A stretch of DNA of 64,000 bases from contig JAQXDW010000072.1 of the NCBI GenBank assembly GCA_029251165.1, positions 62,001 through 126,000 of the forward strand, read 5' to 3'. How positions within the stretch are numbered: the stretch's first letter is position 1; every line of letters starts with the position of its first letter. This document shows, in pieces, positions 1-8,392 of this stretch. Below the pieces are notes generated by a model. That model saw only the letters and a program-made list of their open reading frames with translations. It was not told where the DNA came from and did no database searches. This DNA comes from Myxococcota bacterium. Lineage in GTDB: Bacteria > Myxococcota_A > UBA796. The position numbers and the translations under genes were made by a program.

Positions 1-9
1 GACCGGGAG

Positions 10-447
10 CTACCGGCGTGCACGCTCGAGGGCAAACTCGACCTTCTGCTTAAGGAAGGCCAGATCCTCCGCTGAAGCACCGCGCGCGATGTACTGCGGA
101 CCGGCTGGAGTGTCGACCCGAAGGGCGCCGTCTTCGATGGACAGACCGGTGATGTCAGTCCAGGCGATGCGCTCCTTGCGCGGCCCGATGAGGAAGCCAC
201 GGATCAGGCGCTCGTTCTCCACCAGGAGCTTGCTGCTGGTCGCCCGGATGCGCTTGATTCCCTTCTGGTTGACCAGAAACAAGATGCCAAGGACGATCGC
301 AGCCGCACCGATCGCGATCCCAGCAGGACCGGGCAGGACACCGCTGACCATCGCCCCGAGCCCGCCCAGGATCGTGACCGCGCCGATGCCCAGCCACTTT
401 GTATCCGGTGGGTAGGGCAGCTTCAGACCATCGCGTGTTGTAGCCAT
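10..447 (-). CDS. Small two-TM membrane protein with PH-like cytosolic domain
   Basis: A 145-aa protein of unknown function. Residues about 18-60 are two closely spaced hydrophobic segments rich in Gly and Ala. The C-terminal half (about 70-145) alternates short beta strands (RLIRGFLIGPRKERIAW, GLSIEDGALRVDT) and ends in a helix, as in bacterial PH-like domains behind a two-TM hairpin (inference from pattern only). The ATG at 447 lies 13 nt after the stop of the acyl-CoA ligase, so the two are probably co-transcribed. No catalytic motif is visible. Confidence 0.75.
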   Translation of the reverse strand: MATTRDGLKLPYPPDTKWLGIGAVTILGGLGAMVSGVLPGPAGIAIGAAAIVLGILFLVNQKGIKRIRATSSKLLVENERLIRGFLIGPRKERIAWTDITGLSIEDGALRVDTPAGPQYIARGASAEDLAFLKQKVEFALERARR

Positions 448-460
448 GGTCGAAGTGGTA

Positions 461-1891
461 TCACGCTATCCAGGCCGCGCGCAGCCGTGCCTTCTGCACC
501 TTGCCCATCGCGTTGCGGGGGAAGTCGTCCACCAGCCGGACAGCACGGGGGCACTTGTACGGCGCGAGGTGCTGGCGCGCGAGCGCGATCAGCGCGTCTG
601 GAACGACCTCAGCATCCGGCGCACGGATCACCGCAGCGACCACCCGCTCCCCCCACTCCTCGTCCGGAATTCCCACCACCGCGACCGCGCTGACTGCAGG
701 ATGTTCGAGCAGGATTCGCTCTACCTCGACGGGGTAGACGTTGAGCCCTCCGGTGATGATCAGGTCCTTCGCACGGCCGACGATGCGGATGTAGCCGTCC
801 GCATCTCGGCGGGCGAGGTCTCCGCTGCGCAGCCAGCCATCACAGAACGCCGCCGCAGTCTGCTCGGGCAGGTTGAGGTAGCCGGGAATGACGCCGGGGC
901 CTTGGATCTGGATCTCACCGACCGCGCCGTCGGAGACCACCAGCCCGGTCTCTGCATCCACCAGCCGGACCGAGAAGCCCGGAAGTGGAAAGCCGACGGC
1001 ACCAGGCCGGCGCTCGCCGTCGTAGGGATTGCTCAGCACGATGCCCGCCTCGGTCATGCCGTATCGCTCCAAGATTCGCTGGCCGAAGCGCGCCTGAAGG
1101 GCAGCGTGGACCTGGGCTGGCAGCGGCGCAGAGCCCGACGTGAGCAGCCGCATGCCGGAGAGATCGGCGGTGATGGCCGGCGGCAGGGCGAGGATGCGGT
1201 GGTAGAAGGTCGGAACCCCCATAAACACTGTGCTCTCTGCCATCTGCTCCAAGGCATCCGCCGGCTCGAACCGCTCCATCCAGCGCGTGGCGGCGCCTGC
1301 ATACAGGGCACCGTGCTGCGCAACGATGAGGCCGTGGATGTGGAACAGCGGCAGGGCATGCAGCAGCACGTCGCTGCGAGACCAGCGCCAGGCTGTGTGG
1401 AGCGCGAGCACGGTGCCGGTGAGGTTGTCGTGCGTGATCACCGCGCCCTTGGGACGGCCCGTGGTGCCGGAGGTGTAGCAGAGCAGCGCTGGGTGGCTGC
1501 CCGGCAGCGACACAGACCGCGACACCGGTGCAGCAGCAGCGAGGGCGGCAGGAAGCGACTCCGCAGAGACATCCCCTCCGCCGATCAGCACCGCACGCTT
1601 CGCCCCGGAGTCCGCCCTGTAAAACGCCAGCTCTGCTTCTGTGTAGGCCGGATTCAGCGGCAGCGTGACCACCCCCAGCGACAGCGCCGCGAGGTGCACC
1701 TCCAGGAAGGCCAGGGACCGCGGTGTCTGCAGCATCAGCACGTCCCCAGCCGACATGCCCTGCCCGATCAGCCAGCCCGCAGCCCGCTCCACGCGTGCGA
1801 TGAGATCGCCATAGGTCAGGGTGGTCCCCCGAAACGTCAGTGCTGGATTGTCGGCCACCCAGCCAGCCCTCAGCCGCGCATAGAAGCTCAT
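461..1891 (-). CDS. matB: Malonyl-CoA synthetase-like acyl-CoA ligase (MatB/ACSF3 type)
   Basis: An ANL-superfamily adenylate-forming ligase of 476 aa. It should activate a carboxylic acid with ATP and load it onto CoA; the best guess for the substrate is malonate or methylmalonate. Visible motifs: P-loop YTSGTTGRPKG (about 139-149), ERYGMTEAG (275-283), SGDL (356-359), GRAKDLIITGG (372-382) and the catalytic Lys in RNAMGKVQK (459-467). MGVPTFYHRIL, RLLTSGSAPL and SNPYDGERRPGAVG resemble MatB more than generic FadD proteins. The open frame extends upstream to 2002, but the alignable protein begins at the ATG at 1891 (MSFYARLRAG). It is divergent from the cysteine-dioxygenase-like gene and followed by a small membrane protein. 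Confidence 0.85.
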   Translation of the reverse strand: MSFYARLRAGWVADNPALTFRGTTLTYGDLIARVERAAGWLIGQGMSAGDVLMLQTPRSLAFLEVHLAALSLGVVTLPLNPAYTEAELAFYRADSGAKRAVLIGGGDVSAESLPAALAAAAPVSRSVSLPGSHPALLCYTSGTTGRPKGAVITHDNLTGTVLALHTAWRWSRSDVLLHALPLFHIHGLIVAQHGALYAGAATRWMERFEPADALEQMAESTVFMGVPTFYHRILALPPAITADLSGMRLLTSGSAPLPAQVHAALQARFGQRILERYGMTEAGIVLSNPYDGERRPGAVGFPLPGFSVRLVDAETGLVVSDGAVGEIQIQGPGVIPGYLNLPEQTAAAFCDGWLRSGDLARRDADGYIRIVGRAKDLIITGGLNVYPVEVERILLEHPAVSAVAVVGIPDEEWGERVVAAVIRAPDAEVVPDALIALARQHLAPYKCPRAVRLVDDFPRNAMGKVQKARLRAAWIA

Positions 1892-2091
1892 GGAGGCGGA
1901 CGGTAGCACACGAGGCAGCCAAGAAACCCGACCCCGCCGGTAACCCGCTCCACGGAGCCAGCGTACATCCCAGCATGCAAGCCACCAAGACCTCTCCCGC
2001 ACCGATCAGCATGCGCACTGAGCCTGTCAGAGACGGATCGGATAAAGAATCAACCCAGGGGCTTCCTGCCCTCTCCTGGCCCGGGTGTTTC

Positions 2092-2712
2092 ATGGAGCCC
2101 ACCGCTCGCATCATCGATCCCTGCCGTGCGCTCGCCGCACACCAAGCCCCCTCTCTCTCAGCAATTCTTGAGGTTGCAGGTCAGGTCGAGCTGTCGGGAA
2201 CAGATCTCGACGCCCTCGCATTGCCGGATCACGACCAGCCCTACGGACGGCGGGTTCTCCTGGCAGACCCTCGACTCGAGGTCATGATCGCAACCTGGAC
2301 GCCCGGCATCACCTGCGCGCCCCATGATCACGGTGGCTCAGTGGGTGGGGTTCGGGTGCTGCGCGGGCGGGCACGGCATCGCATCTACACCATCAGAGAT
2401 GGTGAGCTGGTGCTGTGCCGAGAGCACATCACCTCACCGGGCGAGGTCCTGTCGTTTGGACCCAACCTCATCCACTCGATGAGCTCTGAAGACCCCGACA
2501 CCCCGCTGATGACCCTCCACTTCTACACGGGCGCAATCGAGATGATGCTCGTCTACACCGAGAGCGAGACCCTCGCCGTCGACGGAAGCTGTGGGGCGTG
2601 GGTTCCCGAAGATCCGGCGGACATCCTCGGACGGGTCAGCGGCGTGCTCGCTCGCGACGACCTGGTGAGCCGGCTGGGGCTGCACACCGCTGCTTCCCCT
2701 GCTGTCGACTGA
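2092..2712 (+). CDS. Cysteine dioxygenase family cupin
   Basis: A 206-aa single-cupin protein resembling bacterial cysteine dioxygenases, non-haem Fe(II) enzymes that oxidise a thiol (cysteine or 3-mercaptopropionate) to the sulfinate with O2. The iron ligands are visible as HDH in CAPHDHGGS (H78, H80) and the later His in PNLIHSMSS (H128); LHFYTG supplies the conserved active-site Tyr (Y145). Gly-Gly follows the HDH, where mammalian enzymes carry the cross-linked Cys region, as is common in bacteria. The ATG at 2092 was chosen because conserved sequence begins only after it, although the frame is open from 1840. The 3' end overlaps the antisense HNH gene by 77 nt. The exact substrate is uncertain. 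Confidence 0.8.
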   Translation: MEPTARIIDPCRALAAHQAPSLSAILEVAGQVELSGTDLDALALPDHDQPYGRRVLLADPRLEVMIATWTPGITCAPHDHGGSVGGVRVLRGRARHRIYTIRDGELVLCREHITSPGEVLSFGPNLIHSMSSEDPDTPLMTLHFYTGAIEMMLVYTESETLAVDGSCGAWVPEDPADILGRVSGVLARDDLVSRLGLHTAASPAVD

Positions 2713-2977
2713 CCCAGCGGACGAACCGGCCAATGTCCGGGTGGCTCCGCAGGAGCGCCACGGTGTTCCAGTCTCGACCCAGCGTCTTCTCAGAGACAAA
2801 CGTGTGGACTGCGCTGTGACAGTCAGTGCACAGCATTGCACCGCGGCCCATCTCTTCGCGAGAGTAGCGTTCCTTGAACCATCGGTTTGTGTGAAGCGTG
2901 ACGGGGATGAGGTGGTGAAATGTCAGCTGCCGCTCTCGCTGACACAGCTCGCAGTCATCGATCCGGGATCGGCCCAT
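2636..2977 (-). CDS. Small HNH-type zinc-finger protein
   Basis: A 113-aa protein with a CxxC pair near residue 10 (CELC), a central LTFHHLIP segment and a second CTDCH cluster followed by AVH. This is the layout of small single-domain HNH proteins: zinc ribbon with a beta-beta-alpha metal core. The HH dyad and the terminal CxxCH..H are retained, so nuclease activity is possible but not shown. AGGA lies 5 nt before the ATG at 2977. The last 25 codons run antisense over the 3' end of the dioxygenase gene and are Arg-rich, so the true conserved protein may be shorter. Confidence 0.65.
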   Translation of the reverse strand: MGRSRIDDCELCQRERQLTFHHLIPVTLHTNRWFKERYSREEMGRGAMLCTDCHSAVHTFVSEKTLGRDWNTVALLRSHPDIGRFVRWVSRQQGKQRCAAPAGSPGRRERARR

Positions 2978-3140
2978 GTCGTCCTACCAGCTCCGAGCAA
3001 CGGGAAGTCAGAGCCCCCGCCGCTGGGAGGCTGGTTGTGATGAGGGTGCGCGAGAGGTGCGCCACAGCACTGCGGCTCCCTCCGAGCATTACCCAGACCT
3101 GAAGTGGTGACCAGCGGGGTTCCCCAGCGCCGATGGCACC

Positions 3141-4922
3141 CTACTCTCCCTCGGGAACCTGCCGCTCGACGATCACGAACTCGACGCGTCGGTTCTGCTC
3201 CCAGGCCGCCTCGTTGTTGCCGGTCTCGATGGGGACATCCTCGCCGTAGCCCGCTGATGTCAGCCGGTCAGCGGCGACGCCCTTGTCGATGAGGTACTGC
3301 TGGACTGAATTGGCGCGACCCTGGCTCAGGCGACGGTTGGCGCTGGCGGCGCCGCGGGCGTCGGTGTGGCCGTCGACACGGATGAGGGTGATGGCAGGGT
3401 TCTCGATCAGCAGCACCGCGATCTCATCGAGCAGCGAGAAGCTCTCAGGCTTGATGCTGATCTTGTTGGTGTCGAAGAACACCTTCTCCAGGATCTCGAT
3501 CTTCTCCAGGCTGATCACCGCGCGGGCAACCTCCAGGACCACCGACAGCTCCGTGTCCTGTCCGGCGACGATGTTGACGTCGAGCTTCTGGGTCTTGTAG
3601 CCGTCTGCGCGAACGACGAGGGTGCCCGCTCCGGTGCCGACATCCAGCTCGCCAGCACCATCCACGATCTCCGTGCGATCTGCGCCGACGTTGACCCGCG
3701 CCGACAGCTTCTTCCCCTCGGTGTCCAGGACCCGCAAGCGCAGGGAGCCAAACAGCGGCTCCAGGGTCAGCCGGACCTCATGGCGGTCCGCCTCAGGCAC
3801 TGAGATGACGGTCTCCAGCAGGCTGTATCGATCTGCAGTCGCGGCGATGGTGTAGTCGCCGGGGTGGATGTGAAGCTCAAAGGTGCTGCCGTGCTCGACC
3901 GGGCCGTGCTCGGTCTGGACAGTGGTCTTCACACCATCGACCATGACACCGCTGCTGTCCTCGACGATGAAGTAGACGGTCGTCGCGGGATCTGGGCAGC
4001 CATCGTCATCGGCATAGCGATCGAAGTCCTCGGGGCTGTCGGGGCAGGAGTCGTCGAGGTCGAGGATTCCGTCGAGATCGCGGTCGAAGATCTTCTCTGG
4101 CTCGTAGGCAATGGAGAACACGACGCGGGCATCCGGGGCGCCCACGCCGCTGTTCAGACCAGCCCCTGCACCCGCCCGCAGCAGCAGGTCTGCCGGAAGC
4201 CGATACCAGCCGCCGAGGAGAAATTCAGCCGGAGACGCGGCGGGGTTGGAGAGCCCCTCAGCGTAGGAGATCTGGCCGGCCAGATCGAGGGAGATCCCGC
4301 TCCCCTCAGAGAGGGCATGGCCACCACCAAAGCGGTAGAAGAACTGATCGTCCCACTGAACGTTCTCCAGCGGGGTCGACGGGAGGAACCGGGTGCCGAG
4401 GTTGGCGGCCACGACCGCAGCACCGATCCGCTGGCTGGCGATGGCCTGCAGCTCTCCGCCGAGCCCTGCCGTGCCCAGCGGCGCAGCCACGGTCGCAGTG
4501 GGCAGGGTCAGCCGACCACCCACGCCCAGGCCGACCGGAGCGGCATCCGCGTTGAGGATGGTGTACTTCGCATCGAGGGCGATGTCGCCGAGACCGCCGC
4601 CCTCGACGGACTCGCCGTTGGCGATCAGCATCAGCGGCAGGTCCACGCCGATGCGAACATTCTTGACGCTGTATGCCCCGATCACGTCTGCCTGGAGGAC
4701 GTTCGAGAGCAGCGAGATCTCCTCGCCATTGGTGTCGCGAAAGATGAGCGGGTCGTTGGCATAGTGGAAGAACGCCCGCCCCAGAACGTGGCCATCCGGC
4801 GCAGTGAAGGCATCGTCCGTCCACAGCGTAGACTCGGCATCGATGGGGGGACGATAGAGTTGGGCGTTGAGGTCTGGCACGTCCTGCGCCAGCCCCAGTC
4901 CGACACTCAGCAGCAGCAACAT
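3141..4922 (-). CDS. OmpA-family outer-membrane protein with TSP3-type calcium loop
   Basis: A 593-aa exported protein. It starts with a short signal peptide (MLLLLSVGLGLAQ) and a barrel-like region of amphipathic strands (about 15-270). Residues about 280-312 hold an acidic TSP3-type calcium motif (DRDLDGILDLDD, CPDSPEDFDRYADDDGCPDP). A PEGA-like beta region follows (RADGYKTQKLDV). The C-terminal OmpA peptidoglycan-binding domain (about 480-590) carries VFFDTNKISI, RVDGHTDARG and NRRVEFVIVER. A GGAGAG site precedes the ATG at 4922. It probably links outer membrane to cell wall. It is divergent from the small SHOCT-like gene. Confidence 0.88.
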   Translation of the reverse strand: MLLLLSVGLGLAQDVPDLNAQLYRPPIDAESTLWTDDAFTAPDGHVLGRAFFHYANDPLIFRDTNGEEISLLSNVLQADVIGAYSVKNVRIGVDLPLMLIANGESVEGGGLGDIALDAKYTILNADAAPVGLGVGGRLTLPTATVAAPLGTAGLGGELQAIASQRIGAAVVAANLGTRFLPSTPLENVQWDDQFFYRFGGGHALSEGSGISLDLAGQISYAEGLSNPAASPAEFLLGGWYRLPADLLLRAGAGAGLNSGVGAPDARVVFSIAYEPEKIFDRDLDGILDLDDSCPDSPEDFDRYADDDGCPDPATTVYFIVEDSSGVMVDGVKTTVQTEHGPVEHGSTFELHIHPGDYTIAATADRYSLLETVISVPEADRHEVRLTLEPLFGSLRLRVLDTEGKKLSARVNVGADRTEIVDGAGELDVGTGAGTLVVRADGYKTQKLDVNIVAGQDTELSVVLEVARAVISLEKIEILEKVFFDTNKISIKPESFSLLDEIAVLLIENPAITLIRVDGHTDARGAASANRRLSQGRANSVQQYLIDKGVAADRLTSAGYGEDVPIETGNNEAAWEQNRRVEFVIVERQVPEGE

Positions 4923-5041
4923 CTCATCTCTCCAGCTCAGATTCCCGGATCGAGGTCACGCAACCTCATCGCCTGTTGAGGAGGCTATTGTACTCTTGGC
5001 ACTTCTCGGGTTGCTGACACCCCTCCAACATCAGGAACACC

Positions 5042-5368
5042 ATGAGCTTCTTCGATCGCCTGAGCAACCTCGGTCGCGGCACCATCAAGAATGCCTTCTC
5101 AGGCGATGAGGCCAGCCCAGCAGATCCCCTCGCCCGTGAGCTTGAGAAGCTGCACCGGGCCTACACCAGCGGCATCCTCACCGTCACGGAGTACGAGGCC
5201 AAGCGCGCTGCACTGGTCGGCGGCAGCGCTCGGCCCGCGCCGATGCAGGCCGGTCCGCGCACCACTGCCGCCCCCCGAACCCCGATCACGCCTCCGGAGG
5301 CTCCTGCACCCGACGCGCCCGACGAGAGCAACTGGCCAGACACCGGACCGGTCAAGCGCACCTTGTAG
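5042..5368 (+). CDS. Small protein with SHOCT-like C-terminal helix pair
   Basis: A 108-aa protein. It begins MSFFDRLSNLGRGTIKNAF and then has ELEKLHRAYTSGILTVTEYE (about 32-51), which fits the SHOCT pattern (L..L...G.IT..EYE..K..LL). SHOCT is a short oligomerisation motif usually found at the ends of larger proteins. The tail is Pro/Ala-rich and disordered. AGGA lies 5 nt before the ATG. No function can be assigned. Confidence 0.7.
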   Translation: MSFFDRLSNLGRGTIKNAFSGDEASPADPLARELEKLHRAYTSGILTVTEYEAKRAALVGGSARPAPMQAGPRTTAAPRTPITPPEAPAPDAPDESNWPDTGPVKRTL

Positions 5369-5422
5369 GAGGCCCATTCTGGAGGGGGACGTGCCCAGGG
5401 CTTGGATGCCTCAGCGGCCCGT

Positions 5423-5875
5423 TTACCGCGTCAGCGCGAGCACCACGGAGCCGTCCTCCGAGAGCATGCGCACATCATGCCGTTCAGGCCGCGCCATGTG
5501 AGCAGAGAGCACAGACGATCCGCACTCCAAGGCCGAGCAGCGCAGCGGCTCCTCCCCCTCTACAGCCCCGCACCACGTCGGCCTCCTGCCATCGTGGTCG
5601 AGCGCCAGAACACCGCCGCGGATCACTGCCCCACAGGAGCCCGCCTCCACGGGAGTTGTCGTTACGCTCGGCACTTTGAACCTCACCTGAATCAACGCCC
5701 TGCTCTCTGGCTCCCTCCAGCATCGGTGGATCCGGCGCTCAGATGCGACGGTCTGCCGACTCCGAAGCGTGCTCGCGGCGTCGCACACCAGCCACACCGA
5801 GGGTGCCTCCAGGAGCGGGCTCCGCTTCCCGTCGACCACGCCGGCCCGAGCCCACGGCTGGCTCGCGGACGTCAT
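5423..5875 (-). CDS. Hypothetical protein downstream of molybdenum hydroxylase
   Basis: A 150-aa frame that opens 24 nt after the stop of the molybdenum hydroxylase gene on the same strand, so it may be the last gene of that unit. It has no signal peptide and no recognisable domain. RRIHRCWREPESRALIQVRF looks faintly like the helix-strand transition of AgmX/PglI-type C-terminal domains, but this is weak. No good SD precedes the ATG, and a 161-aa frame lies antisense. Coding status is uncertain. Confidence 0.45.
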   Translation of the reverse strand: MTSASQPWARAGVVDGKRSPLLEAPSVWLVCDAASTLRSRQTVASERRIHRCWREPESRALIQVRFKVPSVTTTPVEAGSCGAVIRGGVLALDHDGRRPTWCGAVEGEEPLRCSALECGSSVLSAHMARPERHDVRMLSEDGSVVLALTR

Positions 5876-5899
5876 GGCACGGGGTGACCGCGCCGTTTC

Positions 5900-8383
5900 T
5901 TAGCGCTTCCGGGGCTTCCGAGGCGGGCGCGGCGGGCGGACACCCATCGCCTTCGCAGTCTGAGTCGTCTTCATCGGAATGGCGATCGGGCGTGGGGCGC
6001 CGGAGGCCACGATGGCCGCAGCAATGGCCGGTGCGGTCGCAGCGACTGCGATGTCATCGATCGATCCCTCGCCGGCTCCCGCGACCACCTGCGCGGTGAT
6101 CACCGGGCTCACCTTCGCCTTGAGCACCCCGAGCTTGCGATACTCCGTCTCAGGCATGGCCTCCGGGCTGAGGATGCGCTCCTCAGAGATCGCAGCCCCG
6201 ACGCCCATGTGCACTCCGCCTTCGATCTGCCCGAGCACTCCGATCGGATCAGCCGCAGCATCGCCAGAGACGATCGCCACGACCGACTCGACCGCGCCCT
6301 TGTCGCTGAGCACTGCAAGCTGTGCAGAGATGCCCGTGCTGGAGAAGCGGGGCAAGCCATCTCGGGTTCCGGTGTCTGAGGAAGCCCGACCAGCGAAGGC
6401 CTGACCAACCAGTGCGGACAGCTCTCCATCGACACTGTCCAGCGCCTCGCCGAGCGATGCCGCGGCGTCCGCCACCGCCTTCAGGCCGAGCCATCCGTCG
6501 ACTCCAGCGAGGGTCGGGCCGCTGTCGACGTTGTGTCGGGTTCCGGTGCTGACGGCGAACACATCGGCACCCAGCCGGGTCACAGCAGCAGCGGTCTGGA
6601 CACACCGGCCCTCCAGCCCCTGACCGGCCTCCAGGAAGCCGATGTGGATGTGGACCTCACCGGCCGACTCCACCGAGAGGAGCGCCCGCGCCGTCTCGCT
6701 GCCGCCGAGCCCGCGTCCCTGTGCGGACACGGCGATGCCGGCGGCCTTCCCCGCTGCGCGTGCAGCGTCGCGGTGGGGGCGCAGTGCCTCCAGGACCGCG
6801 GCGTCTGCCGGATCGGAGAGGTTTGCGATTCGGAGATCGAGGGGGTCGATGCCGGCGTCGGCCGCGAGCTGATCGAGGACCGACTCGATGGCGAAGGTCA
6901 CCGGGACCTGCCCAATCCCACGCATCGCACCGCCGACCGGCGCGCTGGTCTGCCGGCAGCGCGCCAGCGCAGCGATGTGCGGGATGGCGTAGGGGGCACC
7001 GAGCTGGGCGAGGGTCCGACGCATCATCGACGGGGCCAGGCTGGCGTAGCCGCCAGAGTCGACCTCGAGCTCGACCTTGAGGGTCTTCAGGATGCCCTCC
7101 TCGCTCATCGAGGCTGCGACCGTGACGGAGGCCCCCGGACGACCGGGATGGAGGCGGACCGAGTCGCGGTGGCTGAGCACCAGACGAACCGGGCGGCGCA
7201 GCTTGGCGGCGGCGAGCACGGCGTGGGCCTGAACCCCGATCTCACTGCGACCGCCAAAGGCCCCACCGCACGGCACGGTGCGGATCTCGATGGTGCCGGT
7301 CTCGACGCCAAGGAGCGCAGCGAGCTGTCGGCGGTCCGCGAACGGATCCTGGCCCGTTCCGTAGACCACGATGCCCTCCGAGAGCGGCACCGCGAGGGCT
7401 GCATCGGGCTCGAGATAGGCCGGATCCGCCGGAGCCGCCGTGAAGGTTCCTCGGAAGGTCCAGGTGCCCACCTCCGCAGCACCGTGCTCCAGGCTGTGCT
7501 CCGCGATGACGGTCCCCTCTGCCAGCGACACCGGCGCGAGGACCTCTGCCTCAACAGTCACCGCAGCCGCAGCCGCAGCCGCAGCCGCTGGCGAGTCCGC
7601 AACGACCACCGCGAGCACGTCTGCCACGCAGCGGGTCTGCTCCCCGACCGCCACCAGGACCGGCCAGTCGGCAATCGGATGCCCTTGAGTGCGCTCACCA
7701 GGAACGTCTGCGGCGGTCATGATGGCCTGGACGCCGGGCAGCCCCGCAGCCGCTTCGGTCTGAATCGTCGAGACAATGCAGCGCGCGTGGGGAGTGAAGA
7801 CCAGGGCGGCGTGCAGCATCCCCGGACGCTGCATGTCGTCGATGCGGGATCGCACTCCGAGGCTCGCCAGCTCCATCTCGACCCCGCCCAGCCCAGCGGG
7901 CATCGCAGGCTCCTCGCCAGCCAGCATCGCGCCGGCCAGCTTGATGGAGTCTCGAATCCTGGTCCAGCCGGTGCACCGGCAGACATGCATCGCCAGCGCC
8001 TTGTTGATCTCCGCATCTGAGGGGGTCTGCGTCTTGCGAAGCAGGGCCGCAGAGGCGGTGATGATCCCCGGCGTGCAGTAGCCACACTGTGCACCACCGG
8101 CCGCGACAAAGGCCTTCGAGAGCGCCGCGGCCTCGTCTGCCGCCAGCCGGGTGTCGACCACCTTGCCGTTGAGCGACTTTGCCTTGAGCGTGCAGGTCAG
8201 CCGAGGCTTCCCGCCGACCATCGCCGCGCAGCAGCCGCAGATGCCCTGAGGAGAGCAGCCCGCGGTGAGGGAGTGAACCCCAAAGTCCTCGCGCAGCAGG
8301 TCGAGAACCGAGCGCGCAGGGTCGGTGGTGAGGGTGACGGGCGCGCCGTCGAGGGTAAACGAGATCTCAATGGGGGCTGGCAT
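5900..8383 (-). CDS. Molybdenum hydroxylase: fused [2Fe-2S] and Mo-cofactor subunits (xanthine dehydrogenase family)
   Basis: An 827-aa protein. Residues about 5-75 are a plant-type ferredoxin domain with a Cys cluster (CSPQGICGCC, then LTCTL). Residues about 90-150 are the second [2Fe-2S] domain (CGYCTPG, HVCRCTGW). The rest is the molybdopterin-binding aldehyde oxidase/xanthine dehydrogenase region, including PCGGAFGGR and, near the C-terminus, GAGEGS with the putative catalytic Glu. The FAD domain of complete xanthine dehydrogenases is absent and no FAD subunit gene is adjacent, as in XdhD/YgfN-type enzymes. The Mo region is shorter than usual. The gene starts 9 nt after the nrnA-like stop. 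Substrate unknown (purine, N-heterocycle or aldehyde). Confidence 0.82.
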   Translation of the reverse strand: MPAPIEISFTLDGAPVTLTTDPARSVLDLLREDFGVHSLTAGCSPQGICGCCAAMVGGKPRLTCTLKAKSLNGKVVDTRLAADEAAALSKAFVAAGGAQCGYCTPGIITASAALLRKTQTPSDAEINKALAMHVCRCTGWTRIRDSIKLAGAMLAGEEPAMPAGLGGVEMELASLGVRSRIDDMQRPGMLHAALVFTPHARCIVSTIQTEAAAGLPGVQAIMTAADVPGERTQGHPIADWPVLVAVGEQTRCVADVLAVVVADSPAAAAAAAAAVTVEAEVLAPVSLAEGTVIAEHSLEHGAAEVGTWTFRGTFTAAPADPAYLEPDAALAVPLSEGIVVYGTGQDPFADRRQLAALLGVETGTIEIRTVPCGGAFGGRSEIGVQAHAVLAAAKLRRPVRLVLSHRDSVRLHPGRPGASVTVAASMSEEGILKTLKVELEVDSGGYASLAPSMMRRTLAQLGAPYAIPHIAALARCRQTSAPVGGAMRGIGQVPVTFAIESVLDQLAADAGIDPLDLRIANLSDPADAAVLEALRPHRDAARAAGKAAGIAVSAQGRGLGGSETARALLSVESAGEVHIHIGFLEAGQGLEGRCVQTAAAVTRLGADVFAVSTGTRHNVDSGPTLAGVDGWLGLKAVADAAASLGEALDSVDGELSALVGQAFAGRASSDTGTRDGLPRFSSTGISAQLAVLSDKGAVESVVAIVSGDAAADPIGVLGQIEGGVHMGVGAAISEERILSPEAMPETEYRKLGVLKAKVSPVITAQVVAGAGEGSIDDIAVAATAPAIAAAIVASGAPRPIAIPMKTTQTAKAMGVRPPRPPRKPRKR

Positions 8384-8392
8384 GCCTGCTGC

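Noticed and set aside
446..1906. 486-aa plus-strand frame
   Set aside because: It is antisense to the ligase with complete ANL motifs. Its composition is rich in Arg, His and Gln, typical of a GC-rich shadow frame.
6533..8020. 495-aa plus-strand frame
   Set aside because: Antisense to the molybdenum hydroxylase, which has all cofactor motifs. The frame has no recognisable domain.
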